Shown: positions 1-6,347, counted from the stretch's first letter. The stretch: 7,249 bases of DNA from Dehalococcoidales bacterium (GCA_028705415.1 JAQWDO010000038.1:1-7249); one strand, 5' to 3'. Notes: generated from the sequence alone by a model not told the origin. Numbers and translations: made by a program.

Positions 1-887
1 GCGTTTAACAGGGCAGTCATTTCCAGCTTTTCTCCAACGCGAATGAAAAAGATGCCAATAACGGATGCCAGAATGCCACCGGCAGCAACCAGCAGGGGTA
101 AAAACCAGGCAGCTTCCTGGCTGGGTACCAGTGCCTGGCTGAGCACCGGGGACATAACCGCAACCGATGCCAGGGCAGAAGTGGCGATAATTGAACTGAC
201 ATAGGATTCGAAAAGATCTGCACCCATGCCGGCTACATCGCCGACGTTATCGCCGACAAAATCGGCTATCACTGCCGCGTTGCGGGGATCATCCTCCGGT
301 ATGTTTTCTTCAACTTTGCCAACAATATCGGCTCCGGTATCTGCTGCTTTGGTATAGATACCACCACCGACACGGGCAAATATTGCTACTGAAGAAGCAC
401 CGAAACCAAAACCGGGGATAATTTGTATGAAATCAGCATTACCGTTGAATGCGAAATAAAGGGCGACAAGCCCCAGCATACCAATTCCCACCACGCTCAT
501 TCCCATTACCGCACCTGCGCGGAAGGAGACCTTGAGTCCATGATTCAAACCATGCTGTACCGCTGCGGCGGTTCGAGAGTTTGACCGGATGGCAATGCTC
601 ATGCCAATAAACCCTGCCAGCCCGGAGCAAATTGCTCCAAAAATAAAACTGAGGGCAACCCACCATCCAACCAAGGGTATGAAACCGAGGATGAGTGTAA
701 CAGCAACCACGAAAATTGCCAGGATCCGATACTCCCTACCGAGGAAAGCCAGAGCGCCTTCTTTGATAGAAGCAGAAATTTCGCGGACTGCCTTTGTGCC
801 CTGGGGCTGCTTTAAAACAAAATTAGCCATAAGGCCGGCTACGACAACCCCTAATAAACCCGCTGATAAAGCAATAACCAGCTCCAA
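1..887 (-). CDS. hppA: Membrane-bound ion-translocating pyrophosphatase, N-terminal 295 residues (cut by window edge)
   Basis: This integral membrane enzyme hydrolyses cytoplasmic pyrophosphate and couples it to H+ or Na+ export. Only the first 295 residues of a protein that is usually 650-750 long are present. Visible family motifs are GGGIYTKAADTGADIVGKVE at residues 174-193, EDDPRN at 198-203 and DFVGDNVGD at 209-217, which supply the Asp residues that bind Mg-PPi. Hydrophobic membrane segments flank them (about 1-24, 55-78, 80-100, 125-147, 155-172, 229-246, 262-283). Glu227 in LFESY sits where TmPPase has its ion-gate glutamate (position 6.53). The Ala/Lys site that decides K+ dependence lies outside the window, so pump specificity is open. 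The start is TTG, chosen because a perfect AAGGAGG lies 6 bases upstream. A 68-base gap separates it from the thiE-like gene, so it may be the last gene of the operon or have its own promoter. The family assignment is very secure. Confidence 0.95.
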   Translation of the reverse strand, partial: MELVIALSAGLLGVVVAGLMANFVLKQPQGTKAVREISASIKEGALAFLGREYRILAIFVVAVTLILGFIPLVGWWVALSFIFGAICSGLAGFIGMSIAIRSNSRTAAAVQHGLNHGLKVSFRAGAVMGMSVVGIGMLGLVALYFAFNGNADFIQIIPGFGFGASSVAIFARVGGGIYTKAADTGADIVGKVEENIPEDDPRNAAVIADFVGDNVGDVAGMGADLFESYVSSIIATSALASVAVMSPVLSQALVPSQEAAWFLPLLVAAGGILASVIGIFFIRVGEKLEMTALLN

Positions 888-893
888 ATTATT

Positions 894-900
894 CCTCCTT
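894..900 (-). promoter_or_regulatory. Strong ribosome binding site of hppA
   Basis: On the minus strand this reads AAGGAGG, fully complementary to the 16S rRNA 3' end, 6 bases before a TTG codon. It fixes the start of hppA at a non-ATG codon; the next in-frame ATG is residue 20, inside the first membrane segment. It is the strongest ribosome binding site that can be assigned to a known gene in the window. Confidence 0.85.
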
Positions 901-916
901 CAAATATATATTCTAA

Positions 917-951
917 TAACCCGGAATAGTCATTCAGTATTTTCCAGGTTA
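917..951 (-). other. Imperfect hairpin in the thiE-hppA gap
   Basis: Read on the minus strand, TAACCTGGAA at 951-942 can pair with TTCCGGGTTA at 926-917, giving 10 pairs including one T-G wobble and leaving a 15-base loop. It begins just after the TAA of the thiE-like gene. No run of T follows (the next bases are mixed A/T), so it is not a classical intrinsic terminator. It could be an RNA processing or stabilising stem, or a weak partial terminator ahead of hppA. Confidence 0.35.
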
Positions 952-955
952 ATAA

Positions 956-2029
956 TTAGCCGCAGGAGTCAGGGCTAAAATGTTCAATAAGCTCTCTGGC
1001 TGCTCTGGCCGGGTCCGGAGAAAGCGCAACCGGAGAAATTACCCCAACGGAATCCGCCCCTGCTTTAATTACGTGAGCTATATTATCTACGTTTATGCCC
1101 CCGATGGCAACTAATGGGATTGACACAGCTGCACGGATTGCTTTGAGCGTATCCAGGCCGATTGTGTGGCATTCCCTGCCCCGGGTTTCGAAAACAGCTT
1201 GAGGTGCAACATAATCAGCACCATCCATTTGGGCAACTTGTGCCTGCTGGGCAGATTCAACCGAAACCCCGATTAACATTCCCGCAGGTAAATACTTTCT
1301 GGCTGTTGCCAGCGGAATATCTTTCTGGCCGAGATGCAGCCCGCTTGCGCCGCTGGCCAGGGCAATATCCAGTCGGCCTTGGATAATCAGCATTGCACCG
1401 TAAGAGTCACATAGTTTTCTGAGGTGGCAGGCAAGATCAAGTATTTTTGCGTCAGGCACGTTTTGTTCTCTCAGCTGTATGATTTTTACACCAGCTTCGA
1501 GAACAATACTGGCCAGTTCCAGGTGGCTTCTTTTGCCCGGGGGAACAGAATCAAGTATGACGCAAAGACCTTTCATGTGTTCCAGTTTTTCTCTGCGCAT
1601 AACAAGAGAGGCAAGCGTTTGTTCAAGGCTGTAGAGCTTGAAGCGCAACTCTTCAAAATCACAGGAATTTATCCCGGAATCGGGGAGTCTCGCAAGCTCT
1701 TCGATGGTTCTGAGCGCCTGTTCAGAGCGGTGGGCATTGGCGGTAACCAGTGAAAGAATATCATCATGCCTGGCTGATGATTCAGATGAAATGGTATGCC
1801 CGACATCGCCTTGTGAATTTCGCCATGAAAGCAAGGCTTGATGGCGAATATTCTGATTTTGTTCAAGATTATGCCGCAAATATTTAAACTCGCGCGTGAG
1901 TGGTAAATCGTTCAAGATCATGCGGGCGATATCTTCAAGAACCCTTAACCCTTCAGCGGCACGGTTTAAGCTGGCATCCAGCATTCTGCAAAAGCCAGGG
2001 GGTGGATTTATTCCGTTAATATCATCCAT
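956..2029 (-). CDS. thiE: Two-domain ThiD2-like / ThiE-TenI-like protein (annotated thiamine-phosphate synthase family)
   Basis: This 357-residue protein joins two domains. Residues about 14-145 match the domain found before ThiE in cyanobacteria and Chloroflexota (ThiD2 type, linked to HMP-phosphate phosphorylation), with the hallmark LDASLNRAAEGLRVLEDIAR at 17-36 and a second helix pattern RSEQALRTIEE at 101-111. Residues about 153-350 form a ThiE/TenI TIM barrel with QLREQ (185-189), GQKD (234-237), GVS (254-256) and AIGGI (308-312). ThiE normally joins HMP-PP and thiazole phosphate to give thiamine phosphate. Several ThiE active-site residues are changed here: the PPi-binding Lys of REK is Gln189, and the Asn-Asp pair that includes a Mg ligand is Gln217-Gly218. 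Segments such as QGRLDIA and VFET look more like TenI, but the TenI catalytic His aligns with Ala278. The catalytic role of the second domain is therefore uncertain. The ribosome binding site is weak. It lies 41 bases after yraN. It could instead act only as an HMP-P kinase or a tautomerase-like protein. Confidence 0.85.
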   Translation of the reverse strand: MDDINGINPPPGFCRMLDASLNRAAEGLRVLEDIARMILNDLPLTREFKYLRHNLEQNQNIRHQALLSWRNSQGDVGHTISSESSARHDDILSLVTANAHRSEQALRTIEELARLPDSGINSCDFEELRFKLYSLEQTLASLVMRREKLEHMKGLCVILDSVPPGKRSHLELASIVLEAGVKIIQLREQNVPDAKILDLACHLRKLCDSYGAMLIIQGRLDIALASGASGLHLGQKDIPLATARKYLPAGMLIGVSVESAQQAQVAQMDGADYVAPQAVFETRGRECHTIGLDTLKAIRAAVSIPLVAIGGINVDNIAHVIKAGADSVGVISPVALSPDPARAARELIEHFSPDSCG

Positions 2030-2037
2030 ATCATTAA

Positions 2038-2067
2038 GAGCCTGTATTTTATCATAAATAGAGGCTC
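2038..2067 (-). other. Hairpin between yraN and thiE
   Basis: On the minus strand GAGCCT at 2067-2062 pairs with AGGCTC at 2043-2038, then after one C-C mismatch TATTT pairs with AAATA, giving 11 base pairs around a 6-base loop. It occupies most of the 41-base gap. What follows is TTAATGAT and then the thiE ATG, so there is no U-tract and it is not a standard terminator. The stem ends 8 bases before the start codon, so it could affect ribosome access or RNA cleavage. The function is not known. Confidence 0.45.
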
Positions 2068-2070
2068 GGG

Positions 2071-2445
2071 TTAAAAGCCATCGGAACGTTCAATAGCGCC
2101 GGGAACATGTTCGATCAGGGTTTTCCCATTTTGCTTGTTGAACAGGACTCCAACCGCATCAATCCTCCAGTCTTCCGGAGAGTCGGGATATTCTTTAAGG
2201 TAACCCTCAGCAACCTGGATAAGTTTACTTGATTTGTGTTTGGTTATAGCTTCCAGGGGAAATCCAAACGATGTTCCGGTTTTACTTTTAACTTCGACAA
2301 ACACCAGGGTGGGGCCTTGCCTGGCAATTATATCAATTTCACCGAAGCAATTGCGGTAATTGGTATGGAGTACGCAGTATCCTTTGCTGGAAAGATACTT
2401 TACCGCGATCATTTCCGCAGCATTTCCGGTATTTTTTGAGTTCAT
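2071..2445 (-). CDS. yraN: YraN / UPF0102 family endonuclease-fold protein
   Basis: This 124-residue protein belongs to the UPF0102 family, which has the fold of Holliday-junction-resolvase and restriction-type nucleases. The cellular role of the family is not settled. Visible motifs are a first helix with Gly7, Glu11 and Ala14, then YRNCFGEIDIIA with Glu36 and Asp38, then VFVEVKSK with Glu51 and Lys53. The D...ExK arrangement is the metal-dependent nuclease signature, and RIDAV at 94-98 is the usual final strand. The length is normal for the family. Its ATG overlaps the TGA that ends the rnhB reading frame (ATGA), which implies translational coupling to rnhB. This matters because rnhB carries an internal stop: ribosomes stopping early would not reach the yraN start. 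The only local ribosome binding site is a weak GGA-rich stretch. An rnhB-yraN pairing is common in bacteria and supports the call. Confidence 0.93.
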   Translation of the reverse strand: MNSKNTGNAAEMIAVKYLSSKGYCVLHTNYRNCFGEIDIIARQGPTLVFVEVKSKTGTSFGFPLEAITKHKSSKLIQVAEGYLKEYPDSPEDWRIDAVGVLFNKQNGKTLIEHVPGAIERSDGF

Positions 2446-3077
2446 AAATCCATATCCAGTCGGGGTTTTAAAGGGCTGAAGGAACGCCGGTGGATCGGAC
2501 AGGGGCCTCTTTTTTTCAAAGCTTCCAGATGCTCATGTGTAGGGTAGCCTTTGTTATGGCAAAAACCATAACCGGGGTAGTGTTCATCCATTTCTTCCAT
2601 CAATCGGTCACGGGCGACTTTGGCAAGAATTGAAGCACAGGCTATGGAAAAAGAGAGGTTGTCACCATGGGTAATTCCCTGTTACGGCAGGAAAACTTCC
2701 GGAAGGCGCAAGAAATCAACCAGGATTGCCTGCGGCTGGGGCTCAAGTTTACAGATGGCTTTTTTCATGGCGAGCCGGGTAGCCCTGGCAATGCCAAAAC
2801 TGTCTATTTCGGAGTGTGAAACCATGCCTACTCCCCAGGCTATTGCTTCCCGCTGAATAATGCTTTCCAGCTTGCAGCGCATTCTGGCGCTGAGAAGCTT
2901 TGAATCCCGCACTTCGCCAAGCCAGGAGTGAACGGCAGATGTATCCAGAATGACCGCACCGGCCGATACCGGGCCGGCAAGAGGAGCGCGGCCAGCTTCA
3001 TCAACACCGGCTATAAGTGTAAAGCCCTGTTCAATGAATAAATATTCGTAATCGTAACTGGGGCGTTGTTTATGCAT
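2442..3077 (-). pseudogene. rnhB: Ribonuclease HII gene interrupted by an in-frame TAA
   Basis: RNase HII removes ribonucleotides misincorporated in DNA and RNA of RNA-DNA hybrids. The reading frame from ATG 3077 to TGA 2442 has 212 codons, the usual family length, but codon 132 is TAA (2684-2682). Before it: GVDEAGR at 24-30 with catalytic Asp26 and Glu27, DSK at 58-60, and LVD with catalytic Asp121. After it, in the same frame with no shift: QGITHGD (Asp139, the fourth catalytic residue), SIACASILAKVARD, the HNKGY motif and PCPIHRRSF. A 131-residue product would lack the fourth metal ligand and the C-terminal substrate-binding part and should be inactive. In relatives I recall, the position just after LP is often Gln, and CAA or CAG differs from TAA or TAG by one base. 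There is no plausible restart codon just after the stop. The frame ends in an ATGA overlap with yraN, showing it was recently intact. The motif is GRA, where GRG is commoner. Possible causes are a real nonsense mutation, a sequencing error or stop readthrough; no code change fits because neighbours end in TAA. It starts 6 bases after mnmA. Confidence 0.88.
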
Positions 3078-3083
3078 GACTAC

Positions 3084-4115
3084 TCAAGAGTGGATTATAC
3101 CACCGCCCAGAACGTCATCTCCACTATAAAAAACAATACTCTGGCCCGGGCTGACTGCTTTGACCGGAGAGCTGAAAAGCACTTCCAGGTTGTCTCCGCA
3201 GGGCGAAAGGCTTACCGGCGTTTCAGTTGAACCATACCTGATTTTGGCGGTGATATTAAGCCTGTCGCCTGGAAAAGAGCCGGATATCCAGTTAATGGAG
3301 CCGGCAATAAGGCTTTTCTTCTCAAGGCAACTTTCAGGGCCAACAATTATGCTGTTAGTATCCCTGTCTATTCTTATGACATACAGTCTTTCCGGCTGAC
3401 CGAGATTCAAACCGTGTCGCTGGCCGATAGTGTAGTTCGAAATCCCGGAATGAGTGCCTGCTTCTTTACCTGAAATATCATAAACCTTGCCGGGAGGTGT
3501 TGAAATACGAGAACCCAGAGCCGAGCGGTAATTTGCTCCGCCCATAAAACAGATGTCGTGACTTTCGTCATCAACTGATACGGGAAGAGAGTAATCGTCT
3601 GCCAGTTTTGCTACCTCTTGTTTTAACAGGCCTCCAATCGGAAACAGTACTGATGGCAGTATGTCCGGTTTAAGCGTATAAAGAAAATATGTCTGGTCTT
3701 TGAAAGTATCATAAGCTTTACATAAATGATATTCGGAGCCATTGCCATAAATACGTGCATAATGGCCGGTAGCGAGAAACCGGGCTCCAAGTTTTTTTAT
3801 ATGGTCAAGCAGTAATCCAAATTTGAGGTCCCGGTTGCAGGCTACACACGGATTGGGGGTTTCTCCTGAAGAGTATTGCAGGCAGAAGGGGTCGATGACT
3901 TTATCTTCAAATTCGCTTGAAAAGTCTACAACATAATGGGGAATACCCAGCCTGGCAGCGATTGAATGAGCGCGATCCACAGGCGATGTTGCTGCGCTGC
4001 GGGTCAGGTGCATTGTAACACCCAAAACCTGGTAGCCTTTTTTTAACAACAGGGCTGCGCAAACAGCTGAATCCATGCCTCCGCTGAGGGCAACGGCGAC
4101 TTTTTCCCCAGCCAT
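3084..4115 (-). CDS. mnmA: tRNA-specific 2-thiouridylase MnmA
   Basis: MnmA (TrmU) adenylates U34 of the Lys, Glu and Gln tRNAs and inserts sulfur at position 2, using persulfide sulfur delivered from a cysteine desulfurase. The protein has 343 residues, near the family norm of 350-370. Seen in order: the PP-loop SGGMDS at 11-16; NPCVACN at 88-94 with Cys90 as the expected first catalytic cysteine (E. coli Cys102 equivalent); ATGHYA at 115-120; KDQTYFLY at 139-146, which binds tRNA; SHDICF at 185-190 with Cys189 as the second catalytic cysteine (E. coli Cys199 equivalent); GQRHGL at 231-236; and a C-terminal beta-barrel ending SPGQSIVFY...VLGGGII. Both catalytic cysteines are present, so the enzyme should be active. 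The ATG directly follows the tmk TAA with no spacer, and GAGG with a 5-base spacer lies inside the end of tmk, so translation is probably coupled. Assignment is very secure. Confidence 0.97.
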   Translation of the reverse strand: MAGEKVAVALSGGMDSAVCAALLLKKGYQVLGVTMHLTRSAATSPVDRAHSIAARLGIPHYVVDFSSEFEDKVIDPFCLQYSSGETPNPCVACNRDLKFGLLLDHIKKLGARFLATGHYARIYGNGSEYHLCKAYDTFKDQTYFLYTLKPDILPSVLFPIGGLLKQEVAKLADDYSLPVSVDDESHDICFMGGANYRSALGSRISTPPGKVYDISGKEAGTHSGISNYTIGQRHGLNLGQPERLYVIRIDRDTNSIIVGPESCLEKKSLIAGSINWISGSFPGDRLNITAKIRYGSTETPVSLSPCGDNLEVLFSSPVKAVSPGQSIVFYSGDDVLGGGIIHS

Positions 4116-4748
4116 TTAATCCTCGTCGGTTTCGAGCAGAAGGGTTACCTTTTCGATAATGATATCGGTGATAATATTTATCTCCAGCGTACCATCTATA
4201 ACCAGCCACCGTTCCGGCTCGCTTTCTGCCAGATCCAGGTACCCTGATCTTATTTTACGGTGAAAAGCGTCATTCTCGGACTCGAACCGGTCACTTGTTT
4301 TTTTCCGCCGGCCAGTTGCAACTTCCAGGGGTGTGTCCAGCAAAATGGAAAGATCTGGATGGCAATCCTGAAGGGCGATATCGTTTACCTGTCTTATCAT
4401 GTCCAGATCGAGACCGCGGCCGTACCCCTGGTATACCAGTGTAGAATCCGTAAACCGGTCTACGATAACAACCGTACCTTCTGCCAGCGCCGGTTTGATT
4501 GTTTCCGACACGAGTTGAGCCCGCGAAGCGTTGAATAGAAAAAGCTCGGTAACCGGGCTGAGCCTGGTAGTATCGCCCCATTTTACCAGGCGGCTGATTT
4601 CTTCACCAAGAGGTGTAGAGCCAGGTTCATGCAGAAGAATTGCCTTTCTGCTTATTTTTTTTAAATGACGGTACAGGAGTTTTGCCTGAAGGCTTTTACC
4701 GCAGCCATCAAGGCCTTCGAAAGTAATAAAAAGGGAAGGTATGTTCAT
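4116..4748 (-). CDS. tmk: Thymidylate kinase
   Basis: Tmk phosphorylates dTMP to dTDP with ATP, the last specific step towards dTTP. The protein has 210 residues, the usual size. Motifs seen: P-loop GLDGCGKS at 12-19; HEPGSTPLGE at 40-49, the dTMP-binding loop (usually REPGGTPLGE); DRFTDSTLVYQG at 97-108, the DR(Y/H/F) and base-stacking region; and a basic LID, GRRKKTSDRFE at 146-156. With no basic residue inside the P-loop and several in the LID it resembles the E. coli-like type II enzymes. The REPGG to HEPGS change and the GKST to GKSL change at the end of the P-loop are mildly unusual but leave the Walker lysine (Lys18) intact. The ATG overlaps the TAA of the ATPase gene by one base (TAATG), and AGG stands 6 bases upstream. 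It is clearly cotranscribed with the genes on either side. Confidence 0.96.
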   Translation of the reverse strand: MNIPSLFITFEGLDGCGKSLQAKLLYRHLKKISRKAILLHEPGSTPLGEEISRLVKWGDTTRLSPVTELFLFNASRAQLVSETIKPALAEGTVVIVDRFTDSTLVYQGYGRGLDLDMIRQVNDIALQDCHPDLSILLDTPLEVATGRRKKTSDRFESENDAFHRKIRSGYLDLAESEPERWLVIDGTLEINIITDIIIEKVTLLLETDED

Positions 4749-6289
4749 TATGAGCCTGCCTCACGGGTAATACGTACTCTTCTCTTCGGTTCGCTGCCCA
4801 CGCTCTGGCTGGTTAAGTGGCTTCTGTCAGCAATCAGGTGTTGAAGACGCCGGATATAGCTGCTGCGCGGGCTTAACTCTATCTCGTCCTCTCCGTTTTT
4901 TAACCGTGAAACCGCTTCTTCGGCTTCGCGGATGGCAATTTCGGTAACCGGCAGTTCTTCCGTTTCAGGCAGACGGTTGCGTTTATCCATGGCGAGAAGG
5001 AACTGGCGAAACTGCGATCCGGAATGCTTGCGGAGCACATAAATCGGAATATTGGAAGATTCGGCATCACGGATTTTTTGTGGTTTGCGCTGATAATAGG
5101 TTTTGGATGTTACCAGAATATCCGCCTGGGAAAGATTGCTCACGATATTTATGGGAATATGGAGTTCCCGTGCAGTAGCTTCCAGTTTTTCACGGTTAAC
5201 ACCGAACAGGTACATATCAGGAAATTTCTGGCTCATTACCGGTGCTGAGGACGCTTTCGCGGAGCCCTTGCGAGCGGGTTTGGCCGGTTCAATACGTTCT
5301 ATTTTTACATCACCGTTTTCATCCAGCGAACGAATTTCCTGGGGAATATCCTGTCCCAGCAGCAAGCCATCTACGGCAACAGTAACATCAGCATGGACAG
5401 CTACCAGGTTGCGGTCCTGGATTTCTACTACAATATTAAAGGTTGGAGGAGATTTACGTTCCAGTATTGTTTTCTGTGTGCCACGGCGCTTGGCTTCTTC
5501 ATCGCTTAAAGTTACTGCCTGAATCCCTCCAATCAGATCTGCCAGGGTAGGATTTAACAAGAGATTCTGAAGAGTGTTACCGTGAGCGGTTCCTACCAGC
5601 TGAACGCCTCTTTCAGCAATAGTCCGGGCAGCCAGAGCTTCCAGCTCAGTGCCGATTTCATCAATCACGATGACTTCCGGCATGTGGTTTTCTACCGCCT
5701 CTATCATGACCGCGTGCTGCATGCTGGGGGTTTCCACCTGCATCCTTCTTGCCCTGCCGATGGCAGGATGAGGGATATCTCCGTCTCCAGCTATTTCGTT
5801 GGAGGTATCCACAACAATTACCCTCTTGCCGGCGTAGTCGGCAAGAACACGCGCAACTTCGCGAAGCATGGTGGTCTTACCAACGCCAGGGCGGCCCAGG
5901 AGTAAAACACTTTTACCGCTCTGGACCAGATCTTCTATTACCTTGATGGTGCCGAAGACTGCCCGGCCTGCCCGGCAGGTAATGCCGACAATTTTCCCGG
6001 CGCGGTTACGGATAGCAGATATCCGGTGAAGGGTGCGTTCAATACCTGCGCGGTTATCGTCCCCGAACTCGCCAATGCGGTTAGTTACATAATCTATATC
6101 TTCCTGGATTACCTCGCGGGGAGACAGGTCGATTTCGCGACCGGGAAATCTCGCACTGGGCGGCCTGCCCAGATCCATCACCACTTCCAGGAGAGAGTTG
6201 ATATCATCCTGATCAACCAGAGGCTTGTAAACATGGGGAGGGAGAATATTTAACAGGTCGGCAAGGTCTTCAGAAAATATTTTGTTCAA
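4748..6289 (-). CDS. AAA ATPase with C-terminal R3H nucleic-acid-binding domain (SpoIIIAA/Ycf45-like)
   Basis: This 513-residue protein belongs to the COG3854-like family found in cyanobacteria, plastids (Ycf45), Actinobacteria and Chloroflexota. Its cellular role is not established. Residues about 5-60 are the family N-terminus (LLNILPPHV, DLGRPPSARF). The ATPase core has Walker A GRPGVGKTT at 132-140, a DTSNEI segment at 161-166, Walker B VIVIDE at 206-211 and GTAHG at 233-237. An Ala/Lys/Pro-rich linker (about 335-350) leads to a region at about 357-435 with alternating strands and helices (MYLFGVNR, DILVTSK, IPIYVLRK). Residues about 474-507 form the R3H domain, with Arg480-x3-His484 and then QSVGSEPKRRVRI. 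R3H binds single-stranded nucleic acid. The start is TTG; an in-frame TAA at 6307-6305 closes the frame upstream, and AGGAAG precedes it. It opens the tightly packed block with tmk and mnmA, suggesting nucleic-acid metabolism, but I infer no specific reaction. Confidence 0.93.
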   Translation of the reverse strand: MNKIFSEDLADLLNILPPHVYKPLVDQDDINSLLEVVMDLGRPPSARFPGREIDLSPREVIQEDIDYVTNRIGEFGDDNRAGIERTLHRISAIRNRAGKIVGITCRAGRAVFGTIKVIEDLVQSGKSVLLLGRPGVGKTTMLREVARVLADYAGKRVIVVDTSNEIAGDGDIPHPAIGRARRMQVETPSMQHAVMIEAVENHMPEVIVIDEIGTELEALAARTIAERGVQLVGTAHGNTLQNLLLNPTLADLIGGIQAVTLSDEEAKRRGTQKTILERKSPPTFNIVVEIQDRNLVAVHADVTVAVDGLLLGQDIPQEIRSLDENGDVKIERIEPAKPARKGSAKASSAPVMSQKFPDMYLFGVNREKLEATARELHIPINIVSNLSQADILVTSKTYYQRKPQKIRDAESSNIPIYVLRKHSGSQFRQFLLAMDKRNRLPETEELPVTEIAIREAEEAVSRLKNGEDEIELSPRSSYIRRLQHLIADRSHLTSQSVGSEPKRRVRITREAGS

Positions 6290-6324
6290 TAACCACTTCC
6301 TAAATTAATGCTTTTGCCCGTCAC
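6286..6324 (-). CDS. Possible 12-codon leader ORF ahead of the ATPase gene
   Basis: A GTG codon at 6324-6322 opens a 12-codon frame (VTGKSINLGSGY) whose TGA at 6288-6286 overlaps the TTG start of the ATPase gene as TTGA. Upstream stands AAAGGAG at 6342-6336, 11 bases before the GTG; a CTG two codons earlier would give a 5-base spacing. That Shine-Dalgarno is stronger than the one of the ATPase gene and has no other gene to serve. Translation of the short frame could deliver ribosomes to the TTG. There is no support from conservation, and short frames arise by chance, so this is tentative. Confidence 0.25.
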   Translation of the reverse strand: MTGKSINLGSGY

Positions 6325-6347
6325 TGGCAGGATATCTCCTTTTATCC

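Noticed and set aside
905..933. Possible hppA promoter ATGACT-N17-TATATA on the minus strand
   Set aside because: Both boxes match only 4 of 6 consensus bases, and the region is A/T-rich, where such matches are common. It would also leave a very short leader. It cannot be excluded.
589..978. 129-codon plus-strand frame overlapping hppA and the end of thiE
   Set aside because: It is antisense to strongly conserved pyrophosphatase codons and crosses a gap and part of another gene; its protein looks like no family I know.
1424..1753. Plus-strand frames over the thiE-like gene
   Set aside because: They are antisense shadows of conserved ThiE/ThiD2 sequence with no ribosome binding site of note.
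2682..2684. Stop-codon reassignment or selenocysteine-type recoding in rnhB
   Set aside because: The codon is TAA, which is not known to be recoded in this way in bacteria, and four neighbouring genes end in TAA.
2620..2856. Plus-strand frame over rnhB, and the idea that rnhB is broken by a frameshift
   Set aside because: Translating the minus strand shows the sequence after the TAA stays in the same frame, so this is a stop codon, not an indel. The plus-strand frame shows no recognisable family and is antisense to conserved rnhB sequence.
5103..5522. 139-codon plus-strand frame inside the R3H ATPase gene
   Set aside because: It is antisense to the ATPase core and linker, and its product shows no family pattern.
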